Below are positions 27,535 to 35,753 of a DNA stretch of 57,051 nucleotides, piece by piece. The stretch is from contig JAAEQD010000286.1 in the NCBI GenBank assembly GCA_024231855.1, positions 1 through 57,051 on the forward strand. Reading direction: 5' to 3'. Every line of letters begins with the position of its first letter. Within the stretch, counting starts at the first letter, position 1. Source of the DNA: Candidatus Zixiibacteriota bacterium. Its GTDB lineage: Bacteria; Zixibacteria; MSB-5A5; UBA10806; 4484-95. The position numbers were made by a program, and so were the translations under genes. Under the pieces are notes generated by a model, which had not been told where the DNA came from, did no database searches, and saw nothing but the letters and a program-made list of their open reading frames with translations.

Positions 27535-29073
27535 CTACTCCACCATTATGGTTTTAATAGCCTTCGCGATTTCGTCAGGGGTATCCTCTGCTATTTGACG
27601 AACATGATCGATCAGTTTCGGCTCCTTGGAAACCTTGGGAATAAGCTCAGCCGCTTTTCTCTGGACCTCCGCCTGGGCATTCATGAATCGCTTCCGCGCG
27701 GACCGTCTAACTTGCCATTCCTTATATACATTCCGCATCCTCCATAAAATGAACAGAATAACGAATACTACAGCCAGTCTGAATCCCATCATCATCCAGT
27801 ACTGAATTTTCTCTTCGCGTATCATTCGCTGCTTCTCTTCCCAATCGTCCTGAATGGTTTCGAATGGGATATTAGCGACTTCTATTACATCAGTTCTTTC
27901 TTCGGAAAATCCTACCGATCCTTTTACCAATGCCACAAGTTTATCGAGCTCTTCTTGAGACCTTGGAACATATTGCCGCGAGGTGCTGCCATCCGGGCCT
28001 TTCACCATTTCATATGATCCGTCGAATGACACGGACACATTCAGGCGGGTAAGATTACCAACCTGGCTAACCAGGTATTCGATTGTCTTGTTTACTTCAT
28101 AATTTCTGATCGTATTTTTTTTCGAATTCGAGGAATCATGCTTACTTTCAGGATCGGCGCTATCGGTCTCGGATCCTTTTTCCTCGCTTATCTCTTCCGA
28201 CCGGACCGATAAATTGTCTGGATCATATGACTCTATCGTGCGCTCGGCCTGATCAAAATTTAACGCGGCGCTGATCCTCACAATTGAACGATTGGCGCCA
28301 AGCACGCCATCGAGCATGGACTGCGCCTTATTTTCGAGATATACTTCAACGTTTTTCTGCATATCCAACTGGTTGGATGATAATGTAGCGAGCTTATCGG
28401 TAGATCGGCGATCTGTAAGAAGTTTACCGGATGAATCCAGAATCGTAATATTGTCAGCCGTCAAGCCCTCTACCGATGAGGCGACCAGGTAAATAATACC
28501 TTCGACTTGCCGCTGCGATAACGGTAGATTTCGGTTCAAATATAAAACCACTGACGCTGTCGGGTCTTTCTTATCTTCTTTAAACAGTCGGGATTCGGGA
28601 ATAACCATATGGATTCGAGCGGTTTTGATCTCCTCCAGCCGGCTGATTGTTTTCGCCAGTTCGCCTTCAAGCGCGCGACGGTAATTGACTTTTTGAAGAA
28701 ATTCGGTCATCCCCAAATTCGCCTGGTCGAATATTTCATATCCGACAATGCCGCTTTTAGGAAGTCCCGCCGATGCCAATTCCAATCGAACCTGATGAAT
28801 TTTACCGGATGGTACCAGGATAGCGGTTCCGCCATCGGAAAGACGATAGGCGGTTTTACTCTCGTTTAAATAATCGATAACTTCGCCTGCTTCCGCCGAA
28901 TCGAGGTTTCGGTACAGAACCTGATAGTTCGCTCTTATCAATTGTGTACTTAATAACCAGATAACGAGAAATGCTCCGCCAGCCGCGGCAACAACAATTA
29001 TCTTCCTGCCGGAGCTTAAACTATTCCACCAGGGCAGCAATTTAGTTTTGATCTTTTCGATAAATTCATTCAT
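27535..29073 (-). CDS. fliF: Flagellar MS-ring protein FliF
   Basis: FliF forms the MS ring in the inner membrane. The 512 residues have a membrane helix near 24-45 (KIIVVAAAGGAFLVIWLLST), the YscJ/FliF ring-building domains (YRNLDSAEAGEVIDYLNESK, KVNYRRALEGELAKTISRLE, ASVVLYLNRNLPLSQRQVEG), a second helix near 433-450, and a C-terminal FliG-binding tail. It is preceded by fliE and followed at once by fliG, the usual order. Confidence 0.98.
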   Translation of the reverse strand: MNEFIEKIKTKLLPWWNSLSSGRKIIVVAAAGGAFLVIWLLSTQLIRANYQVLYRNLDSAEAGEVIDYLNESKTAYRLSDGGTAILVPSGKIHQVRLELASAGLPKSGIVGYEIFDQANLGMTEFLQKVNYRRALEGELAKTISRLEEIKTARIHMVIPESRLFKEDKKDPTASVVLYLNRNLPLSQRQVEGIIYLVASSVEGLTADNITILDSSGKLLTDRRSTDKLATLSSNQLDMQKNVEVYLENKAQSMLDGVLGANRSIVRISAALNFDQAERTIESYDPDNLSVRSEEISEEKGSETDSADPESKHDSSNSKKNTIRNYEVNKTIEYLVSQVGNLTRLNVSVSFDGSYEMVKGPDGSTSRQYVPRSQEELDKLVALVKGSVGFSEERTDVIEVANIPFETIQDDWEEKQRMIREEKIQYWMMMGFRLAVVFVILFILWRMRNVYKEWQVRRSARKRFMNAQAEVQRKAAELIPKVSKEPKLIDHVRQIAEDTPDEIAKAIKTIMVE

Positions 29074-29076
29074 AAT

Positions 29077-29382
29077 TTATACCGGCATCCTCATCAATTC
29101 CTGATAAGCTTCAATTAATTTATTGCGGATTTCCATTACCAGGTCCAGGGCGACTCCGGCTTCCTCGGCGGCAATCATCACGTCATGTATATCCGTGACC
29201 TCGCCCAGCACGAATTGCTCGGCGATCGCGCCGGCTTGAGCCTGCAGATCGTTAGTGTTATTGATCATTTCTTTGAATATATCCGGGAAACTAACCCCTT
29301 TTTCATCCTTGGGCTCTTTATTGGCAAGCGGTGTAAAATCTGGCGCGACTTGCCTGGCATATCCTGGTAAAATCTTATTCAT
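29077..29382 (-). CDS. fliE: Flagellar hook-basal body protein FliE
   Basis: FliE connects the MS ring to the proximal rod. The 101-residue product carries the family C-terminal block: FVLGEVTDIHDVMIAAEEAG, then VALDLVMEIRNKLIEAYQEL and the ending MRMPV. The N-terminal part, with FPDIFKEMINNTNDLQ, also fits. It is four bases from fliF. Confidence 0.97.
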   Translation of the reverse strand: MNKILPGYARQVAPDFTPLANKEPKDEKGVSFPDIFKEMINNTNDLQAQAGAIAEQFVLGEVTDIHDVMIAAEEAGVALDLVMEIRNKLIEAYQELMRMPV

Positions 29383-29385
29383 CGT

Positions 29386-29682
29386 TTATACTGTAATGTC
29401 TATGAAACGTCCCGGACGACTATCAACATCCGAAGACTTGGCCGACTGGGACAGTGCCTCTAAATCAAATTTTCCGAAAAGCTGCCTGATTTGCGCGCTC
29501 TCATCGATTGACAGAGTGTCCATAATCGCCTGTTTATTGGCTACCGCTACTTTCTGGATTGCCCCGGCTTGAGCCGTAGGCTCAGCGGCTTTCGGCTTAC
29601 TGACATTTCCAGCCGCCTTGGGAAAACTTTTACTGGGAACAAGGCCCCTGTTATTATACATCCCAATAGAATCAATTCTCAT
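29386..29682 (-). CDS. Small unrecognised protein between flgC and fliE
   Basis: A 98-residue protein I do not recognise. It starts MRIDSIGMYNN, has a low-complexity Ala/Lys/Pro middle, a helix-like part (LSIDESAQIRQLFGKFDLEA) and ends GRFIDITV. It has no membrane segment or Cys. It is packed between flgC (13 bases) and fliE (3 bases), so it is almost certainly translated and related to rod assembly or its regulation. The MRIDSIG start is slightly like the start of FlgM proteins, but the rest gives no support for that. Confidence 0.7.
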   Translation of the reverse strand: MRIDSIGMYNNRGLVPSKSFPKAAGNVSKPKAAEPTAQAGAIQKVAVANKQAIMDTLSIDESAQIRQLFGKFDLEALSQSAKSSDVDSRPGRFIDITV

Positions 29683-29695
29683 ATACTACTCCTAC

Positions 29696-30190
29696 CTAAA
29701 TTTCCAGGGCGTCCATCGCCATCTGTTTGGCTGAACGGACGACGGTTACATTTGCTTCATACGCTCGGGTAGCCGTCATCATATCGACCATCTCGGAAAT
29801 GACATTTATATCCGGCATCATAACATTACCATTTTCGTCAGCATCCGGATGACCCGGATCGTAGACAACCTTGAAAGCTTCCGGTTCAACAACAACCTCT
29901 TCGCCCGAAACAAAAGGAATTTTGCCGGCCTTCCCGCCGCTTATCGGAGAATTGGCCATATGTTTAGTATGTGTTCGAGATAAATTTCTGACCGATCTTT
30001 GAAGCGCGTCGGCAAAAGTAGCTTTCTTGGGATCTTCGGCAAACACGACTCGACGACGTTTGTACGGCGTTCCTTCGGGAGTATTGGTTGTTTCAACATT
30101 AGCTATATTTTGGGCTACGGCATTAAGCTGCTTTCTTTGCGCTGATAATCCCGATGAGCCGATTTCTATTATTGAGAATAAACCTTTCAT
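29696..30190 (-). CDS. flgC: Flagellar basal-body rod protein FlgC
   Basis: A proximal rod component. The N-terminus (IEIGSSGLSAQRKQLNAVAQ, then NIANVETTNTPEGTPYKRRR) and the C-terminus (EMVDMMTATRAYEANVTVVR, SAKQMAMDALEI) are the diagnostic FlgC ends. At 164 residues it is slightly longer than the usual 130-150, through a middle insertion around residues 60-85. It follows flgB by two bases. Confidence 0.97.
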   Translation of the reverse strand: MKGLFSIIEIGSSGLSAQRKQLNAVAQNIANVETTNTPEGTPYKRRRVVFAEDPKKATFADALQRSVRNLSRTHTKHMANSPISGGKAGKIPFVSGEEVVVEPEAFKVVYDPGHPDADENGNVMMPDINVISEMVDMMTATRAYEANVTVVRSAKQMAMDALEI

Positions 30191-30192
30191 GA

Positions 30193-30603
30193 TTATTGCT
30201 TACCTCGAATTACTTTCTTCAAACCGGCGAATTTCCTCATTAGCATTTTCGAGCCATATGAATAAATTATCTGGTTTTCCGCCAAAGCCGCCATCTCTTT
30301 ATCTATATCCACGCTGTTGACGCCCGATGAATTATCGCCCTCCGCGCTGGATATGACTTTGATCCCCTTGGGCCTGCCCAGAGGAGGCATATGCCGATCA
30401 TGAGTGACAGCCAGATCTAAACGCTTCTTTTTCAATGCCGCCTGCATCTCCTCCTTGAAATTCAGTGACTGGCATTTATACCCGGGCACCGAGACATTGG
30501 AGATATTGGACGCGGTTAGCTTCTGGGCCGTTGATGTGACATGCATCAGCCGCTTTAGAAGCGGAATTCCAGCTTTATTTATTACCTGGTCTTTAATAAT
30601 CAT
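30193..30603 (-). CDS. flgB: Flagellar basal-body rod protein FlgB
   Basis: A proximal rod component and the first gene of the flgB-to-fliJ unit. The product has 136 residues: an N-terminal rod motif (MHVTSTAQKLTASNISNVSV, then PGYKCQSLNFKEEM) and the C-terminal VDIDKEMAALAENQIIYSYG segment. GGGAAGAAG lies just before the ATG, and a sigma-54 promoter about 25 bases upstream. Confidence 0.96.
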   Translation of the reverse strand: MIIKDQVINKAGIPLLKRLMHVTSTAQKLTASNISNVSVPGYKCQSLNFKEEMQAALKKKRLDLAVTHDRHMPPLGRPKGIKVISSAEGDNSSGVNSVDIDKEMAALAENQIIYSYGSKMLMRKFAGLKKVIRGKQ

Positions 30604-30625
30604 ACTTCTTCCCGATCCCTGTTAA

Positions 30626-30641
30626 AGCAAAGGATATGCCG
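30626..30641 (-). promoter_or_regulatory. Sigma-54 promoter for flgB-to-fliJ
   Basis: Minus strand CGGCATATCCTTTGCT has GG and GC ten bases apart, with TTGCT at -12. The -24 half (GGCAT) is a little weaker than in the other two flagellar sites. The predicted start near 30616 leaves a leader of about 13 bases. The rest of the 213-base gap before motB shows nothing else. Confidence 0.75.
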
Positions 30642-30816
30642 AGAGCGGAGAACCGGTTAATTATTTATAATATATTGAATAGCAATAGGTTAACTAAATA
30701 CTGCAGGTTGGGCCGCCTCATCTTGAGAGACTAAAAGGGAAATATTTTCCGTTTGAAGAATATAAAAAATTCATTCTTTGAAGGTTTATTAAGTTTGTAA
30801 AATTGCATTATTAATA

Positions 30817-31626
30817 CTAAATACCGGCGGCGGCCCGCGGCCGTCCATCTTCCGGCACCGCTGGGATTGAATCAGCTTGATTCTCGATGCCTTCTCCTGA
30901 AAGATTATCGGGTTCCAGATAGGACAATTCCTTATCCAAAATCACAATATCAACTCGGCGATTTTTCGCCCTTCCCTCAGCGGTTTCATTGGTAGTGATC
31001 GGGCGATATTCAGCATAGCCAACCGCCGAAATGCGCTGAGGCGGAAATTTCAACATATCGATTAAATATCTCAGGCAAGCCGCGGCCCTGGCCGCTGAAA
31101 GCTCCCAGTTGGATGGATATTTTGGCGTATTTATCGGGACATTATCAGTATGTCCCTCAACCCTGATATGATTTGGTATTTTTAAAAGCTGTACCGAAAT
31201 TAAATCCAGGGCTTTCCTGGCTTGCGATTTAAGATCGGCCTTGCCCAAATCGAAGAAAGCCGACTCGCTAACATGAATAATTAATCCGCGGCTCTGAAAA
31301 TCGGTGCTGAGTTGATCTTCAAAGCCCAGTTGTGATGAAATCTCCTGAATTTGTTCTTCAAGTATGCCTAAATCGCCTTGATGGAGAAGCTTATTAACAA
31401 CCAGTTGTGATGATAAATCTTTGGCCAGAATCGGTTTCAACTTCGGACCTTTGAATACCGAACTCAGAGCCGTGGTCATCTCGCCGAATTTATTGGAATC
31501 TAATTGTGACATCGAATACATCACAATAAAAAATGCCAGAAGCAGCGTAATCAGATCGGCATAAGTCAGAAGCCAGCGATCAAGGTTTTCATCGTCATCT
31601 TCTTTTCTTCTTTGTCGAAAAACCAA
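30817..31626 (-). CDS. motB: Flagellar motor stator protein MotB
   Basis: The peptidoglycan-anchored stator subunit. The N-terminal helix DRWLLTYADLITLLLAFFIV contains the proton- or sodium-binding Asp (in Y-A-D-L), then a plug and linker, then an OmpA-like peptidoglycan-binding domain (RVEGHTDNVPINTPKYPSNW, ELSAARAAACLRYL, NRRVDIVI). The 269 residues match the family. It follows motA by 12 bases. Confidence 0.97.
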   Translation of the reverse strand: MVFRQRRKEDDDENLDRWLLTYADLITLLLAFFIVMYSMSQLDSNKFGEMTTALSSVFKGPKLKPILAKDLSSQLVVNKLLHQGDLGILEEQIQEISSQLGFEDQLSTDFQSRGLIIHVSESAFFDLGKADLKSQARKALDLISVQLLKIPNHIRVEGHTDNVPINTPKYPSNWELSAARAAACLRYLIDMLKFPPQRISAVGYAEYRPITTNETAEGRAKNRRVDIVILDKELSYLEPDNLSGEGIENQADSIPAVPEDGRPRAAAGI

Positions 31627-31638
31627 ACCTGTCCCCGC

Positions 31639-32400
31639 CTATTTATTATAACGTTGTTGGGGAGTGAGAAATGATAAAAGTTTGTTTCGAATCATACGAG
31701 GGCTCTCGCCTGATTGAATCGAAATCATACCCTCAAGGATAAGTTCAAGGCTCTCTGTTTCCTGTCGATGTCGGTAGCGCAACTTATCGCTGATCGGCAA
31801 GTAGCAAAGATTGGCCATCGCGATTCCCCATAAGGTCGCGATAAACGCGCCGGCTATGGCAATAGCTATGTTGCCGGGTTCATCGACCCGTGATAGCGCG
31901 TGTATTAATCCCAGAACGGTACCTATAATTCCCAGAGTCGGAGAGAAACCACCCAATTTCTGGAAGAATTTTATGCCTGTTTGGTGACGTTCGCCAGTAT
32001 AAGCCATCTCGGTCTCGAGAATATTTCGCATTTGAGTAACTTCGGTGCCATCGATAACGAGCTGAATAGCTTTCTTGAAAAATGGATTGGAGGTTTGACG
32101 GAAATTTTTTTCCAAACCCAGGATACCTTCGCGGCGGGCTTTTTCGGCCAGAGCGACAATACTATCTATTTGCTGAATAGAATTGGAATTGCTGGCGGTA
32201 AAAACGATTTTCAGTAGATTAGGAATATTGGCCAACGTGCTAAATGATGTCGTAACTGTGGCGGCGCCCAGTGTACCGAAAATTACGATTATAACCGCCG
32301 GTAAATGAAACAACGCGCCGAGACTGCCGCCATCCATAAGGAAAGCCGCCAGTACAGCGCCGATTCCGACGATTAATCCTGCTAAAGTTGCTAAATCCAT
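31639..32400 (-). CDS. motA: Flagellar motor stator protein MotA
   Basis: The ion-channel stator subunit. The 253-residue product has four membrane helices, a large cytoplasmic loop between helices 2 and 3, and the signature GGFSPTLGIIGTVLGLIHAL followed by AIAIAGAFIATLWGIAMANL. AGGATT precedes the ATG, and a near-perfect sigma-28 promoter lies upstream, setting motAB apart as a late-class unit. Confidence 0.97.
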   Translation of the reverse strand: MDLATLAGLIVGIGAVLAAFLMDGGSLGALFHLPAVIIVIFGTLGAATVTTSFSTLANIPNLLKIVFTASNSNSIQQIDSIVALAEKARREGILGLEKNFRQTSNPFFKKAIQLVIDGTEVTQMRNILETEMAYTGERHQTGIKFFQKLGGFSPTLGIIGTVLGLIHALSRVDEPGNIAIAIAGAFIATLWGIAMANLCYLPISDKLRYRHRQETESLELILEGMISIQSGESPRMIRNKLLSFLTPQQRYNK

Positions 32401-32432
32401 AATCCTAAATGGGCATTTTAACCCTGTTAATA

Positions 32433-32459
32433 TTATCGGCTTATAAGTAAACTGATTTA
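32433..32459 (-). promoter_or_regulatory. Sigma-28 (FliA) promoter of motAB
   Basis: Minus strand: TAAA, exactly 15 bases, GCCGATAA. This is the full consensus of the flagellar sigma-28 factor. The expected start near 32425 gives a leader of about 25 bases before motA. FliA itself is not in the window. Confidence 0.88.
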
Positions 32460-32560
32460 GCTATTGCTTGATTTCAAATGAAAATGCTTAAATATTTCGT
32501 TAAAATTCAGGAAATTATCAGTAATGGTGCTGAAAAGAGAGCCAAATTGCCAAAAATCGA

Positions 32561-35494
32561 TTACTTCAAATATACCATCCGTTTAGCCGTAGCATCCGTG
32601 GGAGTGGTTAAGCGATAGAAATATATTCCTGATGTCGCCGGCTCATTATGACTGTTGCGGCCATCCCAAATTACCGAATGTTGTCCGGCAAACTGAAATT
32701 CATCGATGAGTCCAACAATACTTCGACCAAGTATATCATATATCTCGATTGTTACGTGGCTATCGAAAGGCAATATATATCTGATTTCTGTTCTATAATT
32801 GAATGGATTCGGATAATTTTGTAATAGTTCGATTTTTTCAGGTATTATAACCGCTTTCTCTTGGATATCTACCGTCTCGTCAAACTTCTCCAGTATGCCT
32901 GTTAGAATATCCCGGGAGGCCGGTTCCTCGATATAATACAGCGGAAATTCTAAAACTGCCGATTTGTAAACTTCAGTTTCATGAATTAAAGCTAATGGCC
33001 GGTTGTGGTAAAGCGATGTATCCGGATCGATAGAAATATAGTTGTAAATAATTTCCGCGGTATCCCTGGGTATCAGTGATCCTATACCGAAAAGCCGGCC
33101 GGTATCATTATCGGATGGGAAGACGATTCTAGCAGCTTTGGTCGTATCAACATAAAAACCGGGGAAATCCTTTACTAACGATTGACCACCAACGAACTCG
33201 GTATTATCCGGGGATGGGTAAACGACGCCTTCGAGATTTAGATATTTATATTGGAAATCAAATTGCTCGAATGTCCACGACCCGGCAAACTGTCTTTCCA
33301 GTAAAATCCGGGCGCCGGCAACAATAAGCTTTCCGCCGGCTTCAAGGTAATCAGCAAAAAGGCCGGTATATTCCGCTTGATCGATACCGATCCTTCCGGG
33401 AATAATTTCCTTGCACCAGATAATAGTTGAGTAAGGTGAGAGTTGAGGCAAATCCTCGGGACACTCATAGACAATGATATGCTCGTACTCGGCAAGTAGA
33501 TCATCATAGAAAATCGCCATCGAATCGGCATCCGGATTATCGGGCCAATCGATATTGGCATTGATAAGCATAATTCCCGAATCAAATGCCATCGGAATAA
33601 CCGTGACCGTATCGGAAAAATATGACAAGTTTCCATATATATCCAAAGCCTGGATCCTATAACAATATCTATAGCCGTTATGTAGGCCGTCATCGAGATA
33701 GGAAATACTGCTTAAGGTATCGATTAATTCGAATCTTTCGGTACCTGATATCTTGCGATGTATTATATAAGCAAAAAGATCATCATCGGTATTCGCGTCC
33801 CATTCAAGTTCTAAACGCGCGTTTCCCGCCTCGGCGGTTAATCCCGATGGTGTATGGGGTTGTCCTGAATTAATCGATATTTCGGGCGACTCGCCCCCCT
33901 CAGATCCATAGGTATTAACCGAACTTATCTTATAGTAATAGGTTGTATTATCCAAAATATCTTCATCGATAAAGACAGTATCGGTAAAGCCGAACGGGGT
34001 AATCGGCTCAGGATCATAAACGCCCGGTTCGATGCCCCTGTAGATATGATAGCCAGATAGTATTACGTGATCAAAACGATTCCATGTTAAAACAATCTGA
34101 TCAACACCCCATGAATAAAATCCGAAATTATCCGGCGGACCAGGCGGGATTCGTTCAAAACCCAGAGTGTAATAATCCAAAAGAGTATCGGCATTGGCGT
34201 ATAAACCGGAGAAATCGAGGCGTTCATAATAATCGACTATCGACAACGAATCATCGGTATTATCTCTGAGATTATCCTCATAATTATCCGGCTCATAATG
34301 GATTGCCTCACCGGCAATCAGGGCTACAGTCAGCGTTTCGGTCGCTTTGGCCTCAAGGTTAAAAGGACCGAAAGATAATAAGAAGCGCGTATCGAAACCA
34401 TTGGCAAGATCTTCTCGATCCCTGGAGCTGTTATCGATCCAATCATTTAAAGTCCAATCGAGTGCGCTGAAAGCCTGATCGTAATCGATTTCGCCGTTAG
34501 ACATAATCTGGTATTTTGCCTTATCGCCGGCAGGTGTTCCCCGGCCGCCACCTGGAAAACTTCCCCTGATATCGAAATTGCTCTGCCTCTGAGGGCCCCA
34601 ATCGAACGCGGATTCTACGTCCGATATCCACCAATTGAAATTTGTCCGCAAATCGGGCTGTGTGGAACCTGCCAGTATTAATCCGATAATATCATCGGCG
34701 CTGTCATAATCGAACCGGCCATTGTAAGGTTCACCGTCATTATCAATAATCCAGCCAATGCCATGACCATTATGATCGGAGAATCCACATATATCATCGT
34801 CATTTTCGCGCCAATAAGATTCGAAACTACAGCCGACATCACCATTATAGAAAATTCCCAACCAGACATTTTGCAGATCACGTTGGAAAATATTTTCGAT
34901 ATAATAATTGATTACCACGAACTCATCGTAACCCTGAGTATTCCAGGCCAGGCTATGCTGAGTTATTTTTAAGCCTAATGGTATATGGGGACGTTTATCG
35001 GCAGGATCGGGAATTGTGATATCGGGATCAGTCAAAGTATCGCAATAGGTCGCGTAAATCTCTTCATCGGCGATATTGCGTTCTCGCCAGATAGATTCAG
35101 CCATTTGGTCAGATGGCTGCATTTCGCTTATTTCGTACCACCAGCAATCACTGGCAACCGAAACCAGCGTATCTAATCTGCCCGAATTCAAGGAATCTTC
35201 GACCTCAGCGCCGATCCAGACAGAGCCGAAAAAGAGATAGTCACATATTGATTCGGTTGGAAACCGCGCCGATGGTGCCGGCTGTAAAGATTCCGGATCA
35301 TATTCGCTCATACCATATAAGCCAATTACCCCATAGTTAGTAACAGAGAGAGCAATATCTCCCGATCGATGAACGCGCAAAGAGGAATTGGGCTTCAAAG
35401 CCGGTATCGGCCGCTCATCGTCTTGATTATAGGCAAATGTAGAAGAAAAGGTAACTGTCACTAAACAAACAGTTAGCAATTTTATCATAGGCAT
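32561..35494 (-). CDS. Large secreted Fn3 protein with type IX-style sorting domain
   Basis: A 977-residue exported protein of unknown function. Signal peptide (about 1-21); a large N-terminal region that I do not recognise (about 25-460, with SLRVHRSGDIALSVTNYGVI near the start); two fibronectin-III-like domains (about 465-645; GYHIYRGIEPGVYDPEPITP and YIIHRKISGTERFELIDTLS); a Rossmann-like segment (about 655-880; GIMLINANIDWP, YLEAGGKLIVAG); and the C-terminal sorting domain (QNYPNPFNYRTEIRYILP to KRMVYLK). The third codon is also ATG and is better spaced from AAGG. It is divergent from the peptide transporter. Confidence 0.85.
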   Translation of the reverse strand: MPMIKLLTVCLVTVTFSSTFAYNQDDERPIPALKPNSSLRVHRSGDIALSVTNYGVIGLYGMSEYDPESLQPAPSARFPTESICDYLFFGSVWIGAEVEDSLNSGRLDTLVSVASDCWWYEISEMQPSDQMAESIWRERNIADEEIYATYCDTLTDPDITIPDPADKRPHIPLGLKITQHSLAWNTQGYDEFVVINYYIENIFQRDLQNVWLGIFYNGDVGCSFESYWRENDDDICGFSDHNGHGIGWIIDNDGEPYNGRFDYDSADDIIGLILAGSTQPDLRTNFNWWISDVESAFDWGPQRQSNFDIRGSFPGGGRGTPAGDKAKYQIMSNGEIDYDQAFSALDWTLNDWIDNSSRDREDLANGFDTRFLLSFGPFNLEAKATETLTVALIAGEAIHYEPDNYEDNLRDNTDDSLSIVDYYERLDFSGLYANADTLLDYYTLGFERIPPGPPDNFGFYSWGVDQIVLTWNRFDHVILSGYHIYRGIEPGVYDPEPITPFGFTDTVFIDEDILDNTTYYYKISSVNTYGSEGGESPEISINSGQPHTPSGLTAEAGNARLELEWDANTDDDLFAYIIHRKISGTERFELIDTLSSISYLDDGLHNGYRYCYRIQALDIYGNLSYFSDTVTVIPMAFDSGIMLINANIDWPDNPDADSMAIFYDDLLAEYEHIIVYECPEDLPQLSPYSTIIWCKEIIPGRIGIDQAEYTGLFADYLEAGGKLIVAGARILLERQFAGSWTFEQFDFQYKYLNLEGVVYPSPDNTEFVGGQSLVKDFPGFYVDTTKAARIVFPSDNDTGRLFGIGSLIPRDTAEIIYNYISIDPDTSLYHNRPLALIHETEVYKSAVLEFPLYYIEEPASRDILTGILEKFDETVDIQEKAVIIPEKIELLQNYPNPFNYRTEIRYILPFDSHVTIEIYDILGRSIVGLIDEFQFAGQHSVIWDGRNSHNEPATSGIYFYRLTTPTDATAKRMVYLK

Positions 35495-35573
35495 GCCTTT
35501 TATTCGATAGCTTCTCCCGGAATTCGGCTGATAATCATAATTATAACCTCAGCTCACACAATAAATACAACTA

Positions 35574-35602
35574 ATTGTAGTATTTATTTCGGATTAAATC
35601 AA
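35574..35602 (-). promoter_or_regulatory. Sigma-70-type promoter of the 977-residue secreted protein
   Basis: TTGATT, 17-base spacer, TACAAT on the minus strand, about 80 bases before the start codon, in the divergent gap shared with the OPT transporter. Confidence 0.5.
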
Positions 35603-35676
35603 AATAAATATGACAGTTTTGCCAATTATTATTGGTCTTATTACACCACTTTAGTTGGGTGGTTCGCCCTTTTCGC

Positions 35677-35705
35677 TTGACTGATTTATCTATAAATCAT
35701 AAACT
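35677..35705 (+). promoter_or_regulatory. Sigma-70-type promoter of the OPT transporter operon
   Basis: TTGACT, 17-base spacer, TAAACT, about 50 bases before the transporter ATG. Back-to-back with the promoter of the divergent secreted protein. Confidence 0.5.
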
Positions 35706-35753
35706 TGACAGCAAAGAGCTTATCAAAATATCCCCAGTTTGAACGGAGGTTTC

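Noticed and set aside
29386..29682. FlgM (anti-sigma-28) identity for the small rod-operon protein
   Set aside because: Only the first seven residues look similar; the C-terminal sigma-binding pattern is not seen.
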